From contig JAQUAF010000040.1 in NCBI GenBank assembly GCA_028687435.1, positions 1 to 53,391 of the forward strand: a stretch of 53,391 bases of DNA, written 5' to 3'. This document shows positions 33,834 through 41,864 of the stretch, piece by piece. Within the stretch, counting starts at the first letter, position 1; each line of letters begins with the position of its first letter. Origin of the DNA: Verrucomicrobiia bacterium. Its GTDB lineage: Bacteria > Verrucomicrobiota > Verrucomicrobiia > JABWAM01. Under the pieces are notes generated by a model. It did not search any database. It worked only from the letters and a program-made list of their open reading frames with translations, and was not told the DNA's origin. A program made the position numbers and the translations under genes.

Positions 33834-36260
33834 TCACCATTCGATCCCCTCCAATAATTTCGCAATCTTTGCAAATAATAACTTCAGCGAGGCCGCCGTG
33901 CGTTCGCCGACGGGTGCCATTTCATGCAGCGGCGTGGCGTAAAAATGGTCTTGAATTTCCCGTTGTTTTTCCGCGAATAACTTGGGGCGGCGCCACTCCC
34001 GCGCGCCTCCGCTCTTCAGCCGCTCATCAATCCATGAAAAATACACATCAAATTCGGGGAGATAGGCATGCTGAAGCAACTCGTAAACATAGGTGCGGCA
34101 ATAGGGATTTTCCGCATTGCCTTTCAATGTTTGTTCGGAGTGGGGATTAATGCTGGTTGTTTGCGACAGCCTTTCCAGGCTTGCATGCAAGGAATAATCT
34201 TCATGCTGCGACAAGACCTCCCCCAACAACCGCAACGTTGCAGTGGCTTGGCCGCGCAAGGAACGAATCCGGACAGCCCGGGTCCGGTCTTTGCGCCAGG
34301 CATCCAGTTCGAGCGCCAACCGCACCATGGTCCAGCGCAAAACCTGATTCAGCACCGTCCGGGCAATATCAATGGCGTCGCGCCGCCAAAAAGGATCGTC
34401 ATAGAGGGCAAAAGTCAAATCAGCCAGCGACTTGAACACCAGCGCGCTTTGGGGCAGATTCCCCCTGGCGGCTCGATAGGCTGATCCAAAACACTCCATT
34501 CTTTTCCGGGTTAGATCGCAATAGGCGTCAGAGGTGAGAATGCGAAAATGCGGCTCAAAAACAAACGACTTGGTGGCATCCAAAAAATGAACATTAAAGC
34601 GCGAGAAACCGGCAATGGCAAACAAGGCGTCCCAGACACGCCCCATTCTTAATCGCGCTTTTGCCGGATAGCGTGTCCCGCAGTAACTTCGGATGAGATC
34701 CTTCAGGGAAAGCTTTTGGGGGCGCCAACTGTTGCTCGCAAGATACTCCAGAAGAAAAGTGTCGCCATGAGACAGCTCAGACCACAACACCATGCCCCGG
34801 CAATAAGGATCAGCCGCGGCTTCGGACAGACGTTCCGCCAGCATTTTATAATCACCGCTGATTTCCGAATTGGGCGCGAAGGCATGAAACATCCCGAATA
34901 TCCACGGAAAATGTTTATAGAGCCCCCAATCCTTGTATGGCTTGCGGCCGGCGTGATCAGCGGTATAATCCAAAACAACCGTTTTTTCCGGATCAAATTG
35001 CCGCAGCAGTTGGCGAACCTCCGCGTTTTTCCAGTAAACGATAAAATCCCAACTGGCAATCAGCAGGGGCGCGTCGGGATAATGCCGCCGCAGCAGGGAC
35101 TGGATTTTGCGATAGGCAAACAGCTTGATTTTCAAGTTTTCCTCATCCGTCCTGCCAAACTTTCGTTCCGCCAGCCCGATGGTATGGAATAAACGGGGCT
35201 GGCCAAATTCGCGGAGGTGGGTTTGGGTCAACCGCCAATACGCCTGCCACGTCCGTTCGTCATGAATATCCCACACCCGTCCGGTCACCGTGTCATATCC
35301 TTCGGTGTTTTGGCCCAAAACGGGAAAGTTGGGATTGTTTTTGTAAAAGGATGACGGAGTGTGTGAATACCAATGCGTAATGGTTCCGACATCCTCAGGA
35401 TGGATCAAGCCTCGGTCAAAGGCGTATTGTAAAACCTGCTGGCGCAATTCTCCGCGATATTTTAGCGGCCATAAAGACGTCCTGTCCTCGTAGGAACGCG
35501 GCACGGCGTCGGGATCAGGCCCATCGTTTGGCGGATAGGGACAGCTTTCGGGAAACGCCCGCTGAAACAAGTCGTCAATGCCAATCCGCAGCATGAAAAT
35601 ATTCAGTCGTTTTTTAAGCAACCAATCGATCTCTTTTTTCCAATCATCAAGATTCCAATGTTCGGCCTGAAAGCGCGACAGGCCGCGATGCGCGAAATAA
35701 CGCAAACCGCGCCAGGCAAAACGCGGACGCTCGCGAAAATCGCATCCGTCCAGCCGGATGGTCTTTAGTTGTGGCGCCACATCCCCGTCCCAAAAATAAC
35801 TGACCTTCGCCCGCCTTTTGAAGAAATCATAGACCGCATAAAGAGTGGACCGTCCACAACCGCCGGCCAGGAGCAAAACGGGCCGCTGACCGTCGCGCAT
35901 CGAAAGGATATGGTAATCATCGGTGCCATACCGGATGGCAAATTCCCTGATTTTTCCCCGCACCACCAGCGATTGCGCCAAAGCATTGACGGCGTCCGAT
36001 CCGATCACCACCAACGGACCTTTCGCCCGGCACTGGCCGGCGGCTTGCAGCGCCGGCTTGACTCCGGTTATCTTTTCCCACATGCCCGCAAACACTTCGC
36101 CGGCGATGGCATACGCTTTTTCGCCGCCTTCGGGAATAACCACGGTCATTCCGGATTTAATCGCCTTCGGAAATTTCAAGGTTGAATTCACAAATTTTGG
36201 AGTGTTGATTTTGGATTTCGGAAAACCGTTCGGGCACGACGCAAGCGATCTTCGTTTCAT
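33834..36260 (-). CDS. GH89-like (alpha-N-acetylglucosaminidase-type) glycoside hydrolase
   Basis: An 808-residue protein laid out like NAGLU enzymes. There is a small alpha/beta N-terminal domain (about 30-165; VVIPEGGEKAYAIAGEVFA, LLLAGGCGRSTLYAVYDFF). A TIM barrel (about 170-530) begins ERPRFAWRGLRYFAHRG, with DWKKEIDWLLKKRLNIFML. A long helical C-terminal domain ends the protein (about 540-808). NAGLU removes terminal alpha-GlcNAc; GH20- or GH115-like enzymes share part of this plan, so the family is moderately sure. No clear signal peptide. Its start codon overlaps the stop of the preceding GH-A gene (ATGA), so the two are translationally coupled. Confidence 0.6.
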   Translation of the reverse strand: MKRRSLASCPNGFPKSKINTPKFVNSTLKFPKAIKSGMTVVIPEGGEKAYAIAGEVFAGMWEKITGVKPALQAAGQCRAKGPLVVIGSDAVNALAQSLVVRGKIREFAIRYGTDDYHILSMRDGQRPVLLLAGGCGRSTLYAVYDFFKRRAKVSYFWDGDVAPQLKTIRLDGCDFRERPRFAWRGLRYFAHRGLSRFQAEHWNLDDWKKEIDWLLKKRLNIFMLRIGIDDLFQRAFPESCPYPPNDGPDPDAVPRSYEDRTSLWPLKYRGELRQQVLQYAFDRGLIHPEDVGTITHWYSHTPSSFYKNNPNFPVLGQNTEGYDTVTGRVWDIHDERTWQAYWRLTQTHLREFGQPRLFHTIGLAERKFGRTDEENLKIKLFAYRKIQSLLRRHYPDAPLLIASWDFIVYWKNAEVRQLLRQFDPEKTVVLDYTADHAGRKPYKDWGLYKHFPWIFGMFHAFAPNSEISGDYKMLAERLSEAAADPYCRGMVLWSELSHGDTFLLEYLASNSWRPQKLSLKDLIRSYCGTRYPAKARLRMGRVWDALFAIAGFSRFNVHFLDATKSFVFEPHFRILTSDAYCDLTRKRMECFGSAYRAARGNLPQSALVFKSLADLTFALYDDPFWRRDAIDIARTVLNQVLRWTMVRLALELDAWRKDRTRAVRIRSLRGQATATLRLLGEVLSQHEDYSLHASLERLSQTTSINPHSEQTLKGNAENPYCRTYVYELLQHAYLPEFDVYFSWIDERLKSGGAREWRRPKLFAEKQREIQDHFYATPLHEMAPVGERTAASLKLLFAKIAKLLEGIEW

Positions 36261-38995
36261 TTTTTTTCCGCCCCCTTCTCTTCGACAAACAAAAGAGAGA
36301 CAAAGGAGGACGGATCCTTGGGACAGGCAATCCCGTTGGCATATTGAATTAATCCTTTCTGCACACTGCCGCTGGTCCCGTCGTGATCCATGATCAAAAC
36401 ATTGAACCCCACGGATTGCCCCTCCCTCAACCGAAGGGGTTTTAGCCGTGAAAGCGGAATGGCCGCTTCATAAGTGATAATCCACGGGTGAGGCGGATTG
36501 GTTTCCGTGACTTTTACCGCCAGCGGGATGTCCCGGACCGCGCCAATGAGTTTGCCGAACGAGCAATAAACCTCCGGCCCTTTGGAGGTCAACGCAAAAC
36601 AGTATTCATAATCGTCCTCACCATACCCAAATTTTGTTTTTTTATTTAAAGTGTCAAAAGCGATCTGAATGGAATCGCCGCAGTAAATCCTGTCCCCGGT
36701 TTTATCATTATGGAATTTATCATCATAAACTTTTGCGGCAAAATAAAGATTCTCCTCATCCCACTGGGTATAAATTTGAGCGCTTAAATCCGTGGGATTC
36801 CAGTCCTTGTTGAGCATCACCTGTTCTTTGCGGTTCAGATTGAGCGGATAAGCATCGTTCCATTCGCCCAGGTCGCCATCCACCACAACGGGACGGGAAG
36901 TGTGCCGGCACAGGGGAAAATCAAGAACCATATCCTTGGTTTGAGTCCAACCGCTTTCGCCCTTTACGCTTAATTCAAAATGATAATCATGAAAAGGAAT
37001 CCGCTGTTTTCCGGAAACATCATAAGTCAAAACCTTTTCCTCCATGGGCGGGATTCCGACATTCTCCTTTTCCCCGGGCGTTAACTTCCACCCGGAGGCG
37101 GCCAGGGAAATCGCGGCCTCAATTTTTCGATTCCCATTGTTTTTCACCTTGAATTCCAGTTGTTTCAGAGACTGAAAAGTCTGCCGGCTTGGCCGCAGCG
37201 TGAATTCGAGGCAGTCTTTTTCATCTTTCCGCGTCAAGTTGGCAACAGCCGGGATTGACGCAAACAAACGCCCGACTTCCGCTGCCGGCTTGTTTTTAAA
37301 CAAAACATAGCACGGAGCGGAGGTTAAGGGAATGACGCTGCCGTTCGCCTGGCCTCCCTCAACAGGCAATAAATTGCCATACAAATCCGTGATGGTTATT
37401 TGGCTGGGATTGACCGGCAAACTGGCGGAACCGGCTCCCAAACCGATTCGCCAGCAAACGGCCAGGATATCGTCATTCTTTTGAAAAATGTAGGCCGAAG
37501 TGCTTTTGCCAATATCATTCGGCGAAATGACTTTCAAATATTTTGCGTCGCTTAATTGCGAAATGAGGTTGGCGTAGGCAAAAAATGCGGGGGAAAAATC
37601 GGGATTGCCATCCTTCATCAAGAACATTCCCCACCAAGTATTGGTCACCTCCTGATATTTTCCGAAGACGAAGTAGGAGATCATTTTCACGTCCTCAATG
37701 CTCAACCCCATGGTATACATCCGGGCCAAATATTCCGCCTGTTCCTGTTCGGAAACACAAAGAGCGCCCGTGCCGGCGGCCCAGCCGACTTCGTTCAGCC
37801 AGGCGGGTTCGCCGGTCAGTTTTTTGATATAAGCCGCGGTCTTTGCAATGGAATGCGGGAACAATTTTTCCGGAGGTTGAGTGCCACAATAGGGATGGAG
37901 ACTCACGATATCAAACTTGGCGCCGCCGGCGACGATTTGTTCAAGATAGTTCTGCCCATCCCCCAACAAACCGCCCACAATCAGTTTGCATTCCGGGTCG
38001 GCCCTCTTCAGGCCTTGATAAGCCGCATTGACTATTTGGACATACTGTTGCGGGGTGCACCACGAATCCGCTTCACCAAGAATTTCCCAGTGTTTGACCA
38101 GATCATGATTTTTTTTCACCAACTGGTGGACATATTCTTGAAAATCGTCAAGATAGTCCAGCCAGGTATCCACCTTGATTCGTTTTTCCCTGGATTGGTC
38201 ATTGGCCTTGAGCCATTTGGGCAAAGGATCGCGAATATGCACCCAGCGATGAAGCCGATCGGGTTTTTCCCGCAGGTCCTGCAAGGGCGCCGACCAGGTA
38301 TTCCAATTATAAACCCCCTTGGTCGGCTCCGAGATGTCCCAATAGGCCACGGCGATGTCCCAGTAAATGCCAATCTTTTCCAAGACTTTGCCGCGGATGG
38401 GATTCTTTTTTGGATTTACCACGGAACTTAAGCCGAAAAACGGATTGATTTTTACCGGCGCCGGCGGCACGACATGAAGCGGAACTTGTTTTTCAGCGAG
38501 CACTTTTTCTTCCTGATCACACAACCTGATGGTCAACAAATGGGGGCCATTGCATTGAAGGGGGTTGCATCGAAGTTCGACGGCGCTTTGACCCTCCGGG
38601 CCGCCGGCAACAAGGGGCTGCGACGGCAAGCGGATGGTTTTGTTTGCCTGCTTGCAAGCAATTTCCGAAACAATTTTCAGGGACGGACGGACATCTCCAT
38701 CAACCAGGCATTTAATATTCACCGTTTCATTATTATAACAGACATTGTAAGGATAGCGCGTTTGATCGATTTGAATATTCAGATTAAAGCGCGGCGTTTC
38801 CGCCGCTGCGCCCACCAGCAAATTTGTCGCAAACCAGACACCGACGATGAAGCATTTGAATTGAAAGGGCGTTGGTCTGGCGTTGATTTTTCCATAAAGC
38901 ATAAGCGCTCCGCAAAAGAACCCCAGCCACACGCACAAACTTAAAAAGGTCTTGCTCATTTTTCGAAAGCCAAAGATAAAACCCGCCATTCCCAT
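36257..38995 (-). CDS. Clan GH-A glycosidase with C-terminal CBM9-like domain (paralog 1)
   Basis: A 912-residue exported or membrane-anchored protein. Two hydrophobic segments occur in the first about 65 residues, then an Ig-like domain and a TIM barrel resembling GH39/GH5-type enzymes. Candidate catalytic residues are E308 (HWEILGEADSW, acid/base) and E402 (AWLNEVGW, nucleophile). A beta domain and a CBM9-like module complete it (about 690-905; VVVDGDLGEWNDAYPL, YCGDSIQIAFD). Very similar in plan to the protein at 41865. It is the middle gene of an operon: 11 bp after the PHP gene and overlapping the GH89-like gene. Start uncertain (ATGs at 38995, 38989, 38959). Confidence 0.75.
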   Translation of the reverse strand: MGMAGFIFGFRKMSKTFLSLCVWLGFFCGALMLYGKINARPTPFQFKCFIVGVWFATNLLVGAAAETPRFNLNIQIDQTRYPYNVCYNNETVNIKCLVDGDVRPSLKIVSEIACKQANKTIRLPSQPLVAGGPEGQSAVELRCNPLQCNGPHLLTIRLCDQEEKVLAEKQVPLHVVPPAPVKINPFFGLSSVVNPKKNPIRGKVLEKIGIYWDIAVAYWDISEPTKGVYNWNTWSAPLQDLREKPDRLHRWVHIRDPLPKWLKANDQSREKRIKVDTWLDYLDDFQEYVHQLVKKNHDLVKHWEILGEADSWCTPQQYVQIVNAAYQGLKRADPECKLIVGGLLGDGQNYLEQIVAGGAKFDIVSLHPYCGTQPPEKLFPHSIAKTAAYIKKLTGEPAWLNEVGWAAGTGALCVSEQEQAEYLARMYTMGLSIEDVKMISYFVFGKYQEVTNTWWGMFLMKDGNPDFSPAFFAYANLISQLSDAKYLKVISPNDIGKSTSAYIFQKNDDILAVCWRIGLGAGSASLPVNPSQITITDLYGNLLPVEGGQANGSVIPLTSAPCYVLFKNKPAAEVGRLFASIPAVANLTRKDEKDCLEFTLRPSRQTFQSLKQLEFKVKNNGNRKIEAAISLAASGWKLTPGEKENVGIPPMEEKVLTYDVSGKQRIPFHDYHFELSVKGESGWTQTKDMVLDFPLCRHTSRPVVVDGDLGEWNDAYPLNLNRKEQVMLNKDWNPTDLSAQIYTQWDEENLYFAAKVYDDKFHNDKTGDRIYCGDSIQIAFDTLNKKTKFGYGEDDYEYCFALTSKGPEVYCSFGKLIGAVRDIPLAVKVTETNPPHPWIITYEAAIPLSRLKPLRLREGQSVGFNVLIMDHDGTSGSVQKGLIQYANGIACPKDPSSFVSLLFVEEKGAEKK

Positions 38996-39006
38996 TTTGA
39001 TTCATT

Positions 39007-41007
39007 TCAGCGCGAACGCGCACTCCCGGTCACCTCGATAAAAACGGGGTTTGAAAGCCAGGTTCTCCCGTCTTCCATGGCCATCTCCACACGAAGATAG
39101 GACCTTCGTCCGATCTTCACCTTGAATACTTCATCCAAGTCGTTCTTCATCAACCTGACCCGGCGAACAATCTTCCCATCCCGAATGATGGACAATGTTT
39201 TCATTCTGCATTCGCTTTGCGCCCGAATCCTCAAATCGACATCGGGATATTCGACCGTCACCTCGCGTTTCAGCAGGCCGTTGACGTCCATCCAAAAGAC
39301 ATTGGTCCGCGCCTTGGCCCCATCTAGGGATTCCACGCCTATCTGCATGACCCGGCTGTCTTTTATCGCGGCCAGGAACGACCGCCAGTCCAGGGGCTCG
39401 TCCTTCAACCACATCAGTCCGATCCGGGCTATTTTGAGGGTTTGAATGGGACCATTGTCGGTCGATGGCAACCCAAAAACGCGTTTACCCTGCCGAAGCG
39501 CCCTGTCCCAATGCCTTCTGTCGCTGGGTTCGAATTCCATGCCATCGCAACCGCCTTCAACCCAGTAAGCCTCGTCCTCCGGATGCGCCGCCACCACCAA
39601 GCCGCCAGCCGACTGGACCCGCTTGATCCAGGATTCATCGTATCGCGCGGAATCGTATCCGCCCAAGATGGCTGTCAGCCGTTTGATCGGCAGATTGAAG
39701 AAGAGAAGGTGCTTGTTCGGTTTTTCGAAAAAGTGAAATTCTCCGCCGGGAAAAAATCTGACTGAGGGACTGTCCATCCCGGCCATTTCGCGGCCAAGCG
39801 ACGGGGTTGACCGGGTCGGAGAGAGAAGCGCCGCGTCGATTCCCATGCGGCGGCAAACCCCGTAAAGCACGCCAGGCGAAAGGCCGGACCACTCGCCAAA
39901 ATGCGCATGGGAAAAAAACCGATACGGAGTCCAACCCTTTGATACTTTGAAGAATGAACTGCCGCACCCCCTGCCGCCGGAACGCGACTTCGCCTCGACC
40001 TGAACCCGGTATTCTCCGGCCTGTTCCGGCTTGTAATGCAAGACGCCCGTCCGTTGCCCCGCTTTTTCCGGGCGCAACAATTCCATTGATCCATCGGGAC
40101 GGAAAATTTTCGCCTCAAATGAGGATGGACTTCCATCTGCGCATCGGACGGCAATTTTCACGGATTCCCCGGCCTTGAGCGCCCACCGGGAACATCGCAC
40201 CTCCACCTCCAGTTGTCTTCCCATTCGGAAATCCCGGGCATAGGTCAGGATGTTTTGGAGGAATTTCCGCCAGACTCCGGCCTCAAAGCATTGGCGGCGG
40301 CCAAAAATTTGCGGCGAAAAAATCTGCGTCCATATGAACAATCCTTTGCCATGCCGGCGTTCCAAAACCAATCCCGCTGTCTCCGGCGTCCGGTCATCGG
40401 CATGGCGGGCCAGAACCTTCCATTCCCGTCCGGCAACCACCACGCCAGTGGCGGTTGTCTCGACCGTCCGGCCGTTCAACGGCGCCTGCCAGAAAACAAA
40501 ATCGCCCTCATCCAGATGGTTCGGCGTATTCCAGACCGGATGCCGTCTTTGCGTGATCCATGGCGCCACGTATTGCCTGCCCCCCACCATTTTTGCGGAT
40601 TCGCGTTCCTCATGTTTGCGCATCAGGCAGACATCGGCAAACGGAGAATTCGCCGGCCAGGCGGATTCCCAGCAAAGCGCTTCCTGGTGCATGATCCAGC
40701 ACACCCCTCCCCGCGCCACATATTCCGCCAAGGACATGGCGTTTTTTTGCAAGACCTTCGACTGAGCCGCCACATCCTGCGCCACAATCAACATGTCGAA
40801 CTTCGCCAAATCCTTTCCCTTCCATGCCGTTTGATGGGGTAAAGAGGCCGTCTTGATCCGCCGCAGATCCGCCTCACCCGCAAAAAAATCCGCCAATGAA
40901 AAACCGTTCACAAGACTGTCAACAACCCCATATCGACAGCCATCAAAAATCCGCCAATCAATGGCGTCAACAGACCGATACGCCTTCGCGATATTTTTCT
41001 TTTTCAT
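39007..41007 (-). CDS. GATase-like + PHP-domain (CehA/McbA-like) protein
   Basis: A 666-residue protein without a signal peptide. Residues about 60-260 resemble a GATase-1-like fold of the type fused to glycosidases (FDMLIVAQDVAA, YVARGGVCWIMHQEA). A beta-sandwich follows (about 265-355). A PHP metallohydrolase-like domain (about 360-590) has H367-x-H369 (YRFFSHAHFGEW) and a later VVAAHPEDEAYW. The usual acidic residue of the first PHP motif is not evident, so the metal site may be altered. It is the first gene after the operator-bearing promoter at 41071-41115, heading the operon with the GH-A and GH89-like enzymes. A phosphoesterase role or a non-catalytic one are both possible. Confidence 0.65.
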   Translation of the reverse strand: MKKKNIAKAYRSVDAIDWRIFDGCRYGVVDSLVNGFSLADFFAGEADLRRIKTASLPHQTAWKGKDLAKFDMLIVAQDVAAQSKVLQKNAMSLAEYVARGGVCWIMHQEALCWESAWPANSPFADVCLMRKHEERESAKMVGGRQYVAPWITQRRHPVWNTPNHLDEGDFVFWQAPLNGRTVETTATGVVVAGREWKVLARHADDRTPETAGLVLERRHGKGLFIWTQIFSPQIFGRRQCFEAGVWRKFLQNILTYARDFRMGRQLEVEVRCSRWALKAGESVKIAVRCADGSPSSFEAKIFRPDGSMELLRPEKAGQRTGVLHYKPEQAGEYRVQVEAKSRSGGRGCGSSFFKVSKGWTPYRFFSHAHFGEWSGLSPGVLYGVCRRMGIDAALLSPTRSTPSLGREMAGMDSPSVRFFPGGEFHFFEKPNKHLLFFNLPIKRLTAILGGYDSARYDESWIKRVQSAGGLVVAAHPEDEAYWVEGGCDGMEFEPSDRRHWDRALRQGKRVFGLPSTDNGPIQTLKIARIGLMWLKDEPLDWRSFLAAIKDSRVMQIGVESLDGAKARTNVFWMDVNGLLKREVTVEYPDVDLRIRAQSECRMKTLSIIRDGKIVRRVRLMKNDLDEVFKVKIGRRSYLRVEMAMEDGRTWLSNPVFIEVTGSARSR

Positions 41008-41070
41008 ATCGAAAAAACATCAGCCACTATTGAGATTTTAAATTGACAAACATTTTACACCCACCCATTG

Positions 41071-41115
41071 ATTATAACGTTATAATGAATATAGCTAAAC
41101 TTTTCATACTGTCAA
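41071..41115 (-). promoter_or_regulatory. Operator-bearing promoter, copy 2
   Basis: On the minus strand: -35 TTGACA (41110-41115), 16-base spacer, -10 TATATT (41088-41093). The same 16-bp palindrome ATTATAACGTTATAAT is at 41071-41086. It shares 27 uninterrupted bases across the palindrome and -10 with the copy at 28841, plus the AAACTTTTCAT spacer part. The leader to the PHP gene is about 75 bases. Confidence 0.8.
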
Positions 41116-41164
41116 GATTAAGAGCAAGGAAAACTGATTAAAGAAGTACGGCCTGATTTCAAGG

Positions 41165-41812
41165 CTATTTGGTCATATCCTTCCATCCATCCGAAACAAC
41201 AAGATCAGCAGCGGAAAACCAGTTCACATGCCCATCGAAAAAAAGCACATTGGCGCCATTTTTATGCCGGGTTCCAACGCTTTCAATATTGGGCGGAAGA
41301 GCGGAGCTGACAAGATAATCCACGCTTTTATCGCCATCGCTATCCATCAGAAAATATTTCGCAGCCGGCTTGCTGATGCTGGAATGTCTGATGAACAACG
41401 TCACATCAGCCGAATTCCCCTGGATGTAAATATTGTATCCATAGGAAAGACAACTGAAATTGAACTGGTGATTTGGATTGGAAAGACACCGAAACACGTT
41501 GGTGTTGTTGTTGAGGCATGGCTTGAGGGCGTTAAACCAAAAAGGCGGATGCGCATTATCCCCGCGCCCCATCACCGTCTCATCATTGTCCTGAAGGTAC
41601 ATAAAAAAGGCATTGCCCATCTGGCGGAGATTGTTCACGCATGCGGCGCTCCGACCCTGCTCCCGGACCGCCTTTACTGCGGGGAGCAGCATGGCGGCCA
41701 ACATGGAGACGATGACCATGACCACCAAAAGCTCGGTCAGCGTGAACCCCCTCGCGCTTCTGTCCCCCCCCTCCTTATTTGTCATTTCATCCCAACTCTT
41801 CATGTTCTCCAT
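41165..41812 (-). CDS. Pseudopilin-like protein with H-X9-DG C-terminus (paralog 3)
   Basis: A 215-residue protein. A short leader ends in RG|FTLTELLVVMVIVSMLAAMLL, the class III prepilin signal with Glu at +5. CVNNLRQMGNAFF follows, and the C-terminus carries RH-KNGANVLFF-DGHVNW (H-X9-DG). Clearly paralogous to 32607. It lies 52 bp after the GH-A enzyme at 41865 and is the last gene of that operon, whereas its paralog precedes its enzyme partner. An ATG at 41803 is an alternative start. Confidence 0.88.
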   Translation of the reverse strand: MENMKSWDEMTNKEGGDRSARGFTLTELLVVMVIVSMLAAMLLPAVKAVREQGRSAACVNNLRQMGNAFFMYLQDNDETVMGRGDNAHPPFWFNALKPCLNNNTNVFRCLSNPNHQFNFSCLSYGYNIYIQGNSADVTLFIRHSSISKPAAKYFLMDSDGDKSVDYLVSSALPPNIESVGTRHKNGANVLFFDGHVNWFSAADLVVSDGWKDMTK

Positions 41813-41864
41813 ACCTTGAATAGATGGCCGCTCCAGCCATTATGCAAGTTCAATTCATCCGCCG

